Assembly: GCF_003202035.1 (NCBI RefSeq)
Contig: NZ_QJKC01000001.1
Coordinates: 159,309-223,308 of the forward strand
DNA length: 64,000 nucleotides
Direction: 5' to 3'
Origin: Aquitalea magnusonii
Lineage (GTDB): Bacteria > Pseudomonadota > Gammaproteobacteria > Burkholderiales > Chromobacteriaceae
The notes beneath the pieces are model-generated. The model worked only from the letters and a program-made list of their open reading frames with translations. It was not told the DNA's origin and searched no databases. Positions 42,186 through 51,413 of the stretch are shown here, in pieces; the first letter of the stretch is position 1, and every line of letters begins with the position of its first letter. Both the position numbers and the translations under genes were made by a program.

Positions 42186-44735
42186 TTACTCTAAGGGTCG
42201 CTTTGAGAATTCCGAGTGCCATTCGAGCACGCGACGAATGTCCTCCGAAAGCTCATCAGGTTTGGGTAGTTCAACAGGGGCTTCAGCTGATTGGCTATGT
42301 TCAAACCGGGAGTACTTCGACATCAATTCCTCGATCAGCGCGCAATCTCTCGGCAAGATCTTTGCAAGGTGCTGAATCTTGCCTTGCGTGTTCACAGCCC
42401 TTCTATGCCGCTGAATCACGTCCGCGAGCAACACAAACTCGACCATCCGCTCCAACAAAATTCTGAAGTCGCTACAAATGGCCTTGCCGAGAGGGTAGTA
42501 GGTATCATTACCTTGTTCTTGAAGAACCTTGCGAGCCTGATTCACTCTCGTGTTTTGCAAGTCCCTGAGCGCAGATTCAGGCTTCTTTCCGTACAGAGGC
42601 ACATCACCGGACTCGCCTGCCCCCCAGGATTCTTGCCTAATGTGGACACAGGAGACATCTTCCGACTTCTCATTTATGAGGCCCAGGAAGCTCAGCCGAT
42701 GTGTGAACACAATTACCTGGCGGGTCTTGCTGAGCTCAACGAGGCGCTCAATAGTCCGTTCTTCCCAAGTCTGATCCAGTGATGAGATGGGGTCGTCGAA
42801 GATGAAGGATGCATTGCTCGGTTTTTCTGTCAGGTCCGCAAGGAAAGCCGCCAGTGCAACGACTCTTCTTTCGCCTTCACTCAACACAGCATCGATTATT
42901 TGTTTACCGATAACGTCCTTGAGCCGCAATCTGTGAAGCACCTTGCCCTTTTCAGCCTTGGTTTTGACCAGCTCTACCTTGATTCGGGTCGCGCCCAAGG
43001 CTTGTAGCTCCCTGTTGAAGCGCTTCACATAGCCCTGGGTAATCACCTTTTCAGCTACCTCAGCAGACTTCTGCGAAACGCTTCTTGAGTTGGCCGATGA
43101 CTTCCATCCTTCGTAGGCCTTGAGTTTCTTGAGTCGCTCAACCTCTGATCTAACTGCGTCAGCCTGCTGGACAACCCATTGCTTCGCTTCTAGTTCAAGC
43201 TTCTGATGCCCAAGCTTGCTCCTGTCAATCCCCTTGGCATCGTCGTCGTGCTGGGCGGCCTCGGTATCTAACTGTGACGCATACTGCGTCAAGGTCTTCA
43301 AGGCCTCAGCAATGCCAGGCATGGGTGTTGCCGGCGCAGAAATCTCGTCAGCTATCAGTTCCGCCTTCACCCCAGCTGCGCTTTTCCAGAAGGCCTTTAG
43401 GTACTGGGGCCAATCTCCTGCTGTGAGCCCGGCAGCCTCGCAACGAGTCTCGATCAACTCCTCTTTCCAGACTTCAGGCAAGGCATTTTTCGCCTGCTCA
43501 TAGGTGGCTTCTGCTTGACGCGCTTCAGTCTCAAGCTTGCCCTGCACAAAGGCCTCGAACGATCGCAGGCGCTGTTGCGCGCCTTCCGACAACTCTTGAT
43601 GGCAGAGCACACATCTTGCGCCAGAGTCTGTCACAGGGAATGCGCTCGCCACATATGCTTCATGCGAATATGCGCGGGCAGCTTCCCACATAGCTCGCCA
43701 TGTCGACGAACCAACATTTTCCAGCATCGCAGCACTCACATCGGCGGACTCTGTTGCGATCTTTCGCTTGGACTGAGCCGTGCTACGCAGCGTCCGCATG
43801 CTCTCCAAGCCTACCGTACCGAACGCCTTCTCCACAGCCTCAAGCCCTGTCAGAACTTGTTGAACTTGCGTCTTTCTTGCACGTTTTTGCTTTGCGAGGG
43901 CAGAGGGGTCTGATGCTTTCAATCGCTCTACTACTTGGTCAAGCGCCGCCTGATCTTCGTTCGTCCAGGTGAGCAGGCCATTTAATGTTGGCTCACTCTC
44001 CTCTGCTTTGAGGTTTGAGTAGTTGCGACCAGCTCCCGTTGACACAAAATCAGCGGGAAGGCTGGGTAAGGCCTTAACAAGCTTCTGCTCTTCAGCTTGC
44101 AGCTGTTGCTTTACCAGATCACAAACTTCGGCCAGGTTCTCGAATAACGAGACGACAGGCGGGGTGTATGCAGCCGCGCTTTCGTTTCTCAAGTAGTGTG
44201 TGGCTTCATCCGTATCAAAAATGTCCACCGCACGCAGATCTTCGATAGGTGCTGGGTTGGCAATCCACGTACAGGGAACCGATTTTTCATCAAGCTCGTA
44301 GGTGATCTGGCATTGCCCATTTTGAGTCGCTGGCAGGAATACATTCGGCTTCAACTCTATCGCGCGCGGCTTGCCCGTCACCTTCTTCAGCAAACGGGCG
44401 TAACTCGACTTGCCAGACCCGTTGTGTCCATAGACAACCGTCAGGTTCGATCTGCCAAACGTCAATGGGTGGCGGGGGGCAAGCCCCTCGATTCCCGTGA
44501 GTGCGTCAATGCTCTTCAAACGTAGAACTGTGCATGTTTGCGGCGGCTGTGCCAACGCTCCAAAGACTCGGTGTTGAGTGGCTTTTCGCCCTTGCTCAGT
44601 TTTTAGGTGAGCGCAAAGATCTTGGATGTCAGCGGTGCTCAATGCTCCGTTCTTCAAGAGACGATCCGCAGCCTCCTGAAGCCAGTCAGGCTGTTTAAGC
44701 AGCCACTGACGAACTTCCTCATTTGTAGATTGCAT
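42186..44735 (-). CDS. RloC-like anticodon nuclease with zinc hook
   Basis: The 849-aa product has an SMC/Rad50-like ATPase split by a coiled coil: Walker A G-H-N-G-S-G-K-S (103-110), a zinc-hook C375-V-L-C378 at the coiled-coil turn, and Walker B F-D647-D648-P with S-S-L-D. The C-terminal part has R758-I-L-L-E762 and a later H813 in S-R-F-E-H-S, consistent with the R-x3-E...H nuclease triad of PrrC/RloC. RloC cuts tRNA anticodon loops after DNA damage or phage attack. The ATG at 44735 is preferred because AGGGA lies upstream. RloC genes are often linked to type I restriction loci, but here hsdRMS lies 31 kb away. Confidence 0.8.
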   Translation of the reverse strand: MQSTNEEVRQWLLKQPDWLQEAADRLLKNGALSTADIQDLCAHLKTEQGRKATQHRVFGALAQPPQTCTVLRLKSIDALTGIEGLAPRHPLTFGRSNLTVVYGHNGSGKSSYARLLKKVTGKPRAIELKPNVFLPATQNGQCQITYELDEKSVPCTWIANPAPIEDLRAVDIFDTDEATHYLRNESAAAYTPPVVSLFENLAEVCDLVKQQLQAEEQKLVKALPSLPADFVSTGAGRNYSNLKAEESEPTLNGLLTWTNEDQAALDQVVERLKASDPSALAKQKRARKTQVQQVLTGLEAVEKAFGTVGLESMRTLRSTAQSKRKIATESADVSAAMLENVGSSTWRAMWEAARAYSHEAYVASAFPVTDSGARCVLCHQELSEGAQQRLRSFEAFVQGKLETEARQAEATYEQAKNALPEVWKEELIETRCEAAGLTAGDWPQYLKAFWKSAAGVKAELIADEISAPATPMPGIAEALKTLTQYASQLDTEAAQHDDDAKGIDRSKLGHQKLELEAKQWVVQQADAVRSEVERLKKLKAYEGWKSSANSRSVSQKSAEVAEKVITQGYVKRFNRELQALGATRIKVELVKTKAEKGKVLHRLRLKDVIGKQIIDAVLSEGERRVVALAAFLADLTEKPSNASFIFDDPISSLDQTWEERTIERLVELSKTRQVIVFTHRLSFLGLINEKSEDVSCVHIRQESWGAGESGDVPLYGKKPESALRDLQNTRVNQARKVLQEQGNDTYYPLGKAICSDFRILLERMVEFVLLADVIQRHRRAVNTQGKIQHLAKILPRDCALIEELMSKYSRFEHSQSAEAPVELPKPDELSEDIRRVLEWHSEFSKRPLE

Positions 44736-44923
44736 AGTTCCATCCCTGAATTCCTCGCCCCGTGTCACATTCTGACTTTTAATACGGTGGAGTTCTTTTG
44801 TGATCAAATATTACAATATCATGGCGCTACTAGGATTGAAATTTTCCCTGGGTACGACCTGAGCAACATGTGTCTGGAGTTGCTCCGGCAAGCGGCTATT
44901 TCTGACCCTTCCTACCGATCACT

Positions 44924-44963
44924 TCATGAAAAAGGCCCTGCAAAAGCAGGGCCTTTTTCATGA
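44924..44963. terminator. Strong bidirectional terminator at island-core boundary
   Basis: An 18-base arm (TCATGAAAAAGGCCCTGC) and its exact complement flank the loop AAAA. It lies 85 bp beyond the nrdB stop and ends the nrd transcript. It also marks the switch from the accessory island to GC-rich core genes. Confidence 0.85.
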
Positions 44964-45048
44964 TGCCGAGCAAGATTTCATGCTTTGGCTATTGGAGGTT
45001 GCAAACTTTGACTACAAAATTTCAACCTTTCCGACTTCTGACATCAAA

Positions 45049-46131
45049 TCAATCCCAGCTCAACGCCCCGCCAGTCTGATACTCCGTCACGCGGGTCTCA
45101 AAGAAGTTCTTCTCCTTCTTCAAGTCAATCATCTCGCTCATCCACGGGAAGGGGTTGTTCACACCCGGGAACAGCTGGTCCAGACCAATCTGCTGCATGC
45201 GACGGTTGGCGATAAAACGCAGGTATTCCTTGAACATGCTGGCGTTCAGGCCCAGCACGCCACGCGGCATGGTGTCTTCGGCGTAGGCGTATTCCAGCTC
45301 CACCGCCTGCTTGAACAGCTCGACGATTTCGGCCTTGAAGCTGTCGGTCCACAGCTGCGGGTTTTCCAGCTTGATGGTGTTGATCAGGTCGATGCCGAAA
45401 TTGCAGTGGCTGGACTCGTCACGCAGGATGTACTGGTACTGCTCGGCAGCGCCGGTCATCTTGTTCTGACGGCCGAGGGCGAGGATTTGCACAAAGCCGA
45501 CGTAGAAGAACAGACCTTCCATGATGCAGGCAAACACGATCAGCGAACGCAGCAGTTTCTGGTCGTTTTCCAGGGTGCCGGTCTTGAAGGCCGGGTCGCA
45601 CAGCACGTTGATAAACGGAATCAGGAATTCGTCCTTGTCACGGATGGATTTGATTTCGTTGTAGGCGTTGAACACTTCGCCCTCGTCCAGGCCCAGGCTT
45701 TCCACGATGTACTGGTAGGCGTGGGTGTGGATGGCTTCGTCAAAAGCCTGGCGCAGCAGGTATTGGCGGCATTCCGGGCTGGTGATCTGGCGGTAGGTGC
45801 CCAGCACGATGTTGTTGGCGGCCAGGCTGTCGGCGGTGACGAAGAAGCCCAGGTTGCGCTTGACGATGCGCATTTCGTCTTCGGACAGCTGGCCGGTTTT
45901 CCATTGTTCGATGTCGCGCTGCATGTTCACTTCTTGCGGCATCCAGTGGTTGGCACATTGGGCGAGGTATTTTTCCCAGGCCCATTTGTGCTTGAACGGG
46001 ACCAGCTGGTTGACGTCGGTGGTGCCGTTGATGACTTTTTTGTCGACGGCATTGACGCGGCCGCCGGTGTGCTTGTCGTTGCTGGTGGGAACGGCCGGTT
46101 TTTGTACCGGGGTATCGTCAAAGCTCAACAT
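45049..46131 (-). CDS. nrdB: Class Ia ribonucleotide reductase, small subunit
   Basis: NrdB carries the diiron-tyrosyl radical that starts reduction of ribonucleoside diphosphates by NrdA. The 360-aa product has the ferritin-like iron ligands, with D-E-A-I-H-T-H and E-S-S-H-C-N-F, and ends in an acidic/hydrophobic tail (G-G-A-L-S-W-D) that docks on NrdA. I place the start at 46131, because GGAG stands nine bases upstream; an ATG three codons earlier is too close to that site. It is the last gene of a minus-strand run beginning with nrdA. Confidence 0.95.
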   Translation of the reverse strand: MLSFDDTPVQKPAVPTSNDKHTGGRVNAVDKKVINGTTDVNQLVPFKHKWAWEKYLAQCANHWMPQEVNMQRDIEQWKTGQLSEDEMRIVKRNLGFFVTADSLAANNIVLGTYRQITSPECRQYLLRQAFDEAIHTHAYQYIVESLGLDEGEVFNAYNEIKSIRDKDEFLIPFINVLCDPAFKTGTLENDQKLLRSLIVFACIMEGLFFYVGFVQILALGRQNKMTGAAEQYQYILRDESSHCNFGIDLINTIKLENPQLWTDSFKAEIVELFKQAVELEYAYAEDTMPRGVLGLNASMFKEYLRFIANRRMQQIGLDQLFPGVNNPFPWMSEMIDLKKEKNFFETRVTEYQTGGALSWD

Positions 46132-46149
46132 GTTTTGCATTCTCCGTGT

Positions 46150-46422
46150 TTATTTGCCGGCCACGCCTTGTGGGGCGGTCGGCTGGATCTGGTATCTGGC
46201 GCCGGGCAGGGCATGCGTGCTGGTGCGGCTGTCGGGCTGACAGGGGGCTTGTTCCAGCTGCATGGCGCTCTGGCGCATGATGCGGATGGCGGTACGGGGG
46301 GTGGCCGGCGTGTCGCGCAGCGGCTGCGGCAGGTCGACCAGTACCAGGCCCAGCTTGCGGTAGCGGTCTTGTTCCGGATGCTGCGCGGCGCGGCTGGCGC
46401 TGCAGAAGAGGGTGGTACTCAT
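46150..46422 (-). CDS. Hypothetical small protein between nrdA and nrdB
   Basis: The 90-aa product starts at an ATG with GGGAGAA five bases upstream. It is Arg/Pro/Gln-rich with no known domain and no hydrophobic segment. It ends 18 bp before nrdB and so is probably cotranscribed. GC content and codon use match the core genes, which argues for a real if unrecognised gene. Confidence 0.5.
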   Translation of the reverse strand: MSTTLFCSASRAAQHPEQDRYRKLGLVLVDLPQPLRDTPATPRTAIRIMRQSAMQLEQAPCQPDSRTSTHALPGARYQIQPTAPQGVAGK

Positions 46423-46495
46423 GCCGTTCTCCCCGTGTGTTGGTTCGGTCTTCCGAAGCCGGCTGCGGCCAGCCGGCTTGAGAAGTCTGTCCGGC

Positions 46496-46894
46496 TCATT
46501 GGGCCGGATGGCTGTGTTCTTCAAACTGTGCCAGGCCGTAGATGCGCCATTCGCCGTTTTCCCGTTTCAGGTGGTAGCCGGTGGAGAACATCCACGGCTC
46601 GGCCTGGTGGCGGTGGGCGGTCCAGCGTACCTTGACTGTGGCCAGCTCGCTGCCAAAGGACAGTACTTCGGCCAGATGGCAGCTGGCGCTGGTGACGCCC
46701 TGGGCGCGGTAGTAGGCGAGAATGCCGGCCGTGGTCTGGTACAGCATTTCTTCGTCGTTGATGCCAAAGGTGGCGATCTGGCCATGGTGCACGGCGGTGA
46801 AGGGCCGGGTGAACAGGGCCGATACGGCGCGTGCATCCAGTGCCGAGTAGGCCTGGCTGTAACGGTTAAAAAACTCCTGAAGTGTCATGGGCAT
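46496..46894 (-). CDS. NTF2-like (SnoaL-type) protein
   Basis: The 132-aa product has the cone-shaped NTF2-like fold: an N-terminal helix (L-Q-E-F-F-N-R-Y), a strand with A-V-H-H-G, and C-terminal strands with V-R-W-T-A-H-R and W-R-I-Y-G-L. Members are small enzymes or ligand-binding proteins, and no substrate can be given. It stands between nrdA and nrdB on the same strand. A second in-frame ATG two codons later is also possible. Confidence 0.7.
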   Translation of the reverse strand: MPMTLQEFFNRYSQAYSALDARAVSALFTRPFTAVHHGQIATFGINDEEMLYQTTAGILAYYRAQGVTSASCHLAEVLSFGSELATVKVRWTAHRHQAEPWMFSTGYHLKRENGEWRIYGLAQFEEHSHPAQ

Positions 46895-47030
46895 CTCTGA
46901 TTGTTGGGGCCTTGCGGGCCTGGTTCAGACAAGGGCTGGCCATGCTGGCTGCACCTTTGTTTGCTCTTACACTTCCCCATTCGGAAACCGCCTGCGGGCA
47001 AGCGGTTTGGAAATGGAGATTGCTTAGAAT

Positions 47031-47276
47031 TTATGCGGCATCGAAATATTGCGCTGTTGAACAGGGAGTTGATTCAGTCAGATATTCAACTGAATCAATC
47101 GCAATTTTCCGAGGGATTCGCATGTCTTCATAAAACTCAACGAATTCGAGCGTTGCTCTGCCTTCATTCAAATCAAGTTTCTTCGGCAATATGGTCATGG
47201 CCATATTGCCAACTTCAATAATCAGTAACTGTTGAGACTTGATTGCATCCTTAACTACACGTTCTTTCAGCATCAT
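47031..47276 (-). CDS. Hypothetical small protein after nrdA
   Basis: The 81-aa product starts at 47276, where GGAG lies eight bases upstream; the longer frame from 47327 would overlap the end of nrdA. It has two short hydrophobic strands (L-L-I-I-E-V-G-N-M-A-M-T-I-L) followed by an acidic stretch. It is more AT-rich than nrdA and nrdB, which may mean that it was acquired. I do not recognise it. Confidence 0.5.
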   Translation of the reverse strand: MMLKERVVKDAIKSQQLLIIEVGNMAMTILPKKLDLNEGRATLEFVEFYEDMRIPRKIAIDSVEYLTESTPCSTAQYFDAA

Positions 47277-47295
47277 ATTGGCGTCTCCAGTCTGA

Positions 47296-50169
47296 TTATT
47301 GGCAAGCTTCACAATCCGGATTGTCAATGCTGCAGAACTTGGCGTCGGTGGCCGGGGTGTGGTCCACCTCGACGGCCGGTGCGGCTTGTTCCGGTGCAGC
47401 GTTGTAGGCCGGGTTCAGGCCACTGGCCACGGCGTTCAGCTCGCCGCCCTTGCCGGTGGATTTTTCGGCGCTGGAGGCGGCCAGGGTGCGCAGGTAGTAG
47501 GTGGTTTTCACGCCACGAATCCACGCCAGCTTGTACAGGTCGTCCAGTTTCTTGCCGGATGCGCCAGCCATGTACAGGTTGAGCGACTGGGCCTGGTCGA
47601 TCCATTTCTGACGGCGCGATGCTGCTTCCACCAGCCATTTCGGGTCCACTTCAAAGGCGGTGGCGTAGATGGCTTTCAGCTCGGCCGGGATGCGGTCGAT
47701 GCGGCCCAGGCTGCCGTCGAAGTACTTGAGGTCGGCGACCATCACTTCGTCCCACAGGCCGGCTTTTTTCAGGTCGCGCACCAGGTATTCGTTGGTGACG
47801 GTGAATTCGCCGGACAGGTTGGATTTGACGAACAGGTTCTGGTAGGTCGGCTCGATGCTGGCAGACACGCCAATGATGTTGGCGATGGTGGCAGTCGGGG
47901 CGATGGCCAGGGTGTTGGAGTTGCGCATGCCGTGTTGCTTGATGCGCTCACGCAGGGCGTTCCAGTCCAGGCGTTCGGTGCGGTCCATTTCCAGGTAACC
48001 ACCGCGTTCGGCGGCCAGCAGGTTGATGCTGTCTTGCGGCAGCAGGCCACGGTCCCACAGGCTGCCCTTGTACGACGGGTAGCGGCCACGTTCTTCGGCC
48101 AGTTCGGTGCCGGCCCAGTAGGCGTAGTAGGCGACCATTTCCATGGATTCGTCGGCAAATTCCACCGCTTCCTGCGAGGCGTACGGTACGCGCTTCATGT
48201 GCAGGCAGTCCTGGAAGCCCATGATGCCCATGCCCACCGGACGGTGCTTCAGGTTGGAATTGCGTGCCTTCTTCACCGGGTAGAAGTTGATGTCGATGAC
48301 GTTGTCCAGCATGCGCAGGGCGGTGCGGATGGTGCGCTGCAGCTTTTCAGCGTCCAGCTTGCCATCGGCGCCCATGTGGGCGGCCAGGTTGACCGAGCCC
48401 AGGTTGCACACGGCGATTTCGTCGTCGTTGGTGTTCAGGGTGATTTCGGTGCACAGGTTGGAGCTGTGTACCACGCCCATGTGCTGCTGCGGGCTGCGGA
48501 TATTGCACGGGTCCTTGAAGGTTACCCACGGGTGGCCGGTTTCAAACAGCATGGTCAGCATCTTGCGCCACAGGCTGAGCGCCGGGATGCGTTTGTACAC
48601 TTTCAGCTCGCCACGTTCGCCCATGGCTTCGTAGTGCTGGTAGCGCTTTTCAAAGGCGGCGCCATACAGGTCGTGCAGGTCAGGCACTTCGGACGGCGAG
48701 AACAGGCTCCATTCGGCGCCTTCCATCACGCGCTTCATGAACAGGTCCGGAATCCAGTTGGCGGTGTTCATGTCGTGGGTGCGGCGGCGGTCGTCACCGG
48801 TGTTCTTGCGCAGTTCGAGGAATTCTTCCACGTCGGCGTGCCAGGTTTCCAGGTAGGCACACACCGCGCCCTTGCGCTTGCCACCCTGGTTGACGGCCAC
48901 GGCAGTGTCGTTGACCACTTTCAGGAAGGGCACGATGCCTTGCGATTTGCCGTTGGTGCCCTTGATATGGCTGCCCATGGCGCGCACCGGGGTCCAGTCG
49001 TTGCCCAGGCCGCCGGCAAATTTGGACAGCAGTGCGTTTTCCTTCAGACCTTCGTAAATGCCGTCCAGGTCGTCGGCAATGGTGGTCAGGTAGCAGCTGG
49101 ACAGCTGGCTGCGACGGGTGCCGGAGTTGAACAGGGTGGGGGTGGACGACATGAAGTCGAAGCTGGACAGCACATTGTAGAACTCGATGGCGCGGGCTTC
49201 GCGGTTCACTTCGTTCAGGGCCAGGCCCATGGCGACACGCATGTAGAAAGCCTGCGGCATTTCAATGCGGGTGCCGTCGATGTGCAGGAAGTAGCGGTCG
49301 AACAGGGTTTGCAGGCCCAGGTAGCCGAATTTCAGGTCGCGCTTGGCGTCCAGGGCGGCGCCCAGTTTTTTCAGGTCGAACTCGGCCAGACGTTCGTCCA
49401 GCAGTTCGGCCTGAATGCCTTTCTTGATGAACTGCGGGAAGTAGTCGGCATAGCGCTCGGCCATTTCTTCCTGGCTGACCGATTCGTCCAGGATTTCCAG
49501 GCGGATGCTGTCCAGCAGCAGGCGGGCGGTGACGTAGTCGTAGGCCGGATCCTGTTCGATCATGGAGCGGGCGGCCAGAATGGCGGACTTGTTGACTTCG
49601 TCCAGCGATACGCCGTCGTAGATGTTCTTCAGGGTTTCCGACAGGATGGCGTCGATATCGATGCCGGCCAGGCCCTGGGCGGCAGATTCGATGCCGGCGC
49701 GCAGGCGGGCAATGTCCAGCGGCTGCTTGCGGCCGTCCTTGCGGATGACGTTGATCTGGATCTGGGTCAGTGCTTCGCCACGGGCGGCGCGTTCTTGCGA
49801 GCGCTGTTCGCGGTACAGCACGTAGGCGCGGGCCACGTCGTGTTCGCCAAAGCGCATCAGCGACAGTTCAACCTGGTCCTGGATGTCTTCGATATGAATG
49901 GCGCCGCCTTCCGGCTTGCGGCGCATCAGGGCGTTGACCACCTGCTCGGTCAGCTGGGCCACCTTGTCGCGGATGCTGGCGGACGTAGCGCCCTGATGCC
50001 CCATCACGGCCAGGAATGCCTTGGTCATGGCGATGGAGATCTTGACCGGCTCGAATGCCACTACGGCACCATTGCGGCGAATGGTCTTGTAGTGGCTGAA
50101 GTCGGCCTGGGGGGCGGCGGCACGGCCGAGCTCGGCGGCGGTTTGCCCTTCAAAGGTGGTCAGTTGCAT
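47296..50169 (-). CDS. nrdA: Class Ia ribonucleotide reductase, large subunit
   Basis: NrdA reduces ribonucleoside diphosphates to deoxy forms with NrdB. The ATG at 50169 with AGAGGG upstream gives 957 aa. The N-terminus holds two ATP-cone domains in tandem (about 30-120 and 140-235), as in the Pseudomonas aeruginosa enzyme, so overall activity is probably controlled by dATP. The active-site region has S-S-C-Y-L, N-L-C-T-E (the radical and conserved Cys/Glu) and P-T-A-T-I-A-N. The tail C-S-I-D-N-P-D-C-E-A-C-Q carries the redox Cys pair. Two NrdR boxes lie upstream. Confidence 0.96.
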   Translation of the reverse strand: MQLTTFEGQTAAELGRAAAPQADFSHYKTIRRNGAVVAFEPVKISIAMTKAFLAVMGHQGATSASIRDKVAQLTEQVVNALMRRKPEGGAIHIEDIQDQVELSLMRFGEHDVARAYVLYREQRSQERAARGEALTQIQINVIRKDGRKQPLDIARLRAGIESAAQGLAGIDIDAILSETLKNIYDGVSLDEVNKSAILAARSMIEQDPAYDYVTARLLLDSIRLEILDESVSQEEMAERYADYFPQFIKKGIQAELLDERLAEFDLKKLGAALDAKRDLKFGYLGLQTLFDRYFLHIDGTRIEMPQAFYMRVAMGLALNEVNREARAIEFYNVLSSFDFMSSTPTLFNSGTRRSQLSSCYLTTIADDLDGIYEGLKENALLSKFAGGLGNDWTPVRAMGSHIKGTNGKSQGIVPFLKVVNDTAVAVNQGGKRKGAVCAYLETWHADVEEFLELRKNTGDDRRRTHDMNTANWIPDLFMKRVMEGAEWSLFSPSEVPDLHDLYGAAFEKRYQHYEAMGERGELKVYKRIPALSLWRKMLTMLFETGHPWVTFKDPCNIRSPQQHMGVVHSSNLCTEITLNTNDDEIAVCNLGSVNLAAHMGADGKLDAEKLQRTIRTALRMLDNVIDINFYPVKKARNSNLKHRPVGMGIMGFQDCLHMKRVPYASQEAVEFADESMEMVAYYAYWAGTELAEERGRYPSYKGSLWDRGLLPQDSINLLAAERGGYLEMDRTERLDWNALRERIKQHGMRNSNTLAIAPTATIANIIGVSASIEPTYQNLFVKSNLSGEFTVTNEYLVRDLKKAGLWDEVMVADLKYFDGSLGRIDRIPAELKAIYATAFEVDPKWLVEAASRRQKWIDQAQSLNLYMAGASGKKLDDLYKLAWIRGVKTTYYLRTLAASSAEKSTGKGGELNAVASGLNPAYNAAPEQAAPAVEVDHTPATDAKFCSIDNPDCEACQ

Positions 50170-50275
50170 ATTGCCCTCTTTGGGTGGTTTGCGTCTGTTG
50201 CGCTGCGGCCTGGGTGGCAGGCCGGGCAGGGCTGTGGACAAGTCTGTTGAAAAGCTGTGTGTTCGTTGTGAATAA

Positions 50276-50322
50276 ACACAATATATATGTTTGTACTGCT
50301 TGATTGGCCCAAATTCTAGTGT
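50276..50322 (-). promoter_or_regulatory. Pair of NrdR boxes upstream of nrdA
   Basis: ACACAATATATATGTT (50276-50291) closely resembles the NrdR box. GCCCAAATTCTAGTGT (50307-50322) matches its right half and several left positions. They start exactly 31 bp apart, the three-helical-turn spacing typical of NrdR operators. They lie about 110-150 bp before the nrdA start, so repression of nrdA by NrdR at high ATP/dATP is likely. Confidence 0.65.
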
Positions 50323-50587
50323 TCCCGGCGCGATGCGGCAAGTCTTGACAGCGCTCAGAAAATGCGAAATCCGCGCCAGATAAGGCTTGCAGGGCACTAG
50401 GAATTTTTTGAGGCAGGGCGGCCAGCCTGGGGGGCTGGCAGGAAATCCAGCAAAGACAAGCATCTGGGGGGTGATGCATGTCTGCCACAACATCTGGTGT
50501 TTTGCCGCTGTTGCGCGCCTGCTACGCTGTTGGCATGAAAGTTCGATGACAGTTCATCGATAACTGGCCGTCAGGCGTGGATGGCAA

Positions 50588-50630
50588 GAAAAAACGGCAG
50601 CCGCCGCACTGTCCGTGCAAGGGCTGCCGT
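50588..50630 (-). terminator. Terminator downstream of pgeF
   Basis: Read on the minus strand, ACGGCAGCC and GGCTGCCGT form a stem that is followed by a run of Ts. It begins 25 bases after the pgeF stop. The interval between it and the NrdR boxes (50323-50587) shows no gene. Confidence 0.75.
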
Positions 50631-50654
50631 GCTCGCCGTGATTGCCGGGCCGGG

Positions 50655-51413
50655 TCAGTGCTGCGCTTGCAGCCAGATCAGGCTGGCCATGCGGCCGGTC
50701 ACGCCGTCGCGGCGGTAGGAGAAGAAGCGCTCGCGCTCGATGACGGTGCAGTAGTCGCCGCCATATACCCGGTCGATACCCAGTGCCGCCAGCCGCTGGC
50801 GCGCCAGCTGGTAGATGTCGGCCAGATACTTGCCCTCGCCGATGTCGGTGAAGGCGCTGGCCGCGGCGGCGTCGCAAGCGATAAAGGCGGCCCGTACTTC
50901 GGCGCCCACTTCAAAGGCATCCGGGCCGATGGCCGGCCCCAGCCAGGCCATCAGGCTGGCGGGGGGCACGCCGGTGGCGCTGACGGTGCTTTCCAGCACG
51001 CCATCGCACAGCCCGCGCCAGCCGGCATGGGCGGCGGCAACCACGCTGCCGGCATCATCGCACAGCAGCACCGGCAGGCAGTCGGCGGTCATCACCACGC
51101 AGACCTTGCCCGGCTGGCGGCTATAGCTGGCGTCGGCGTCGAGCAGGGTTTCGCCGATTTCGGCAGCATCCACCACATGGGTGCCGTGTACCTGGTTGAG
51201 CCAGGCCGGTTCGTCCGGCAGCAGCAGGCGCAGTTGTTCGCGATTGGCGGCAACCGCTTCCGGCTGGTCGCCGACATGGATGCCCAGGTTAAAGCTGTCA
51301 TAGGGCGGCTGGCTGACGCCACCCTGCCGCGTGGTGAGCAGGGTGCGTACGGTGGCCGGGGCCGGCCAGTCGGCCTGCTGTAGCGGGCTGCTGCCGGTTT
51401 CAGTCACGGACAT
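50655..51413 (-). CDS. pgeF: Peptidoglycan editing factor / purine nucleoside phosphorylase-like YfiH
   Basis: The 252-aa product belongs to the YfiH/PgeF (polyphenol oxidase-like) family, which removes wrongly incorporated L-Ser-containing muropeptides or acts on purine nucleosides. It has the zinc-site residues in N-Q-V-H-G-T-H, T-A-D-C-L-P and H-A-G-W-R-G. The ATG at 51413 overlaps the end of rluD by 14 bases, which sets the start. The order rluD-pgeF is common in proteobacteria. Confidence 0.9.
   Translation of the reverse strand: MSVTETGSSPLQQADWPAPATVRTLLTTRQGGVSQPPYDSFNLGIHVGDQPEAVAANREQLRLLLPDEPAWLNQVHGTHVVDAAEIGETLLDADASYSRQPGKVCVVMTADCLPVLLCDDAGSVVAAAHAGWRGLCDGVLESTVSATGVPPASLMAWLGPAIGPDAFEVGAEVRAAFIACDAAAASAFTDIGEGKYLADIYQLARQRLAALGIDRVYGGDYCTVIERERFFSYRRDGVTGRMASLIWLQAQH

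Noticed and set aside
44926..46635. Plus-strand open frame of 569 codons
   Set aside because: It is antisense to nrdB and the small gene beside it, and begins inside a terminator hairpin.
47299..50250. Plus-strand open frame of 983 codons
   Set aside because: It is antisense to nrdA with Val/Gln/His-rich low-complexity translation.
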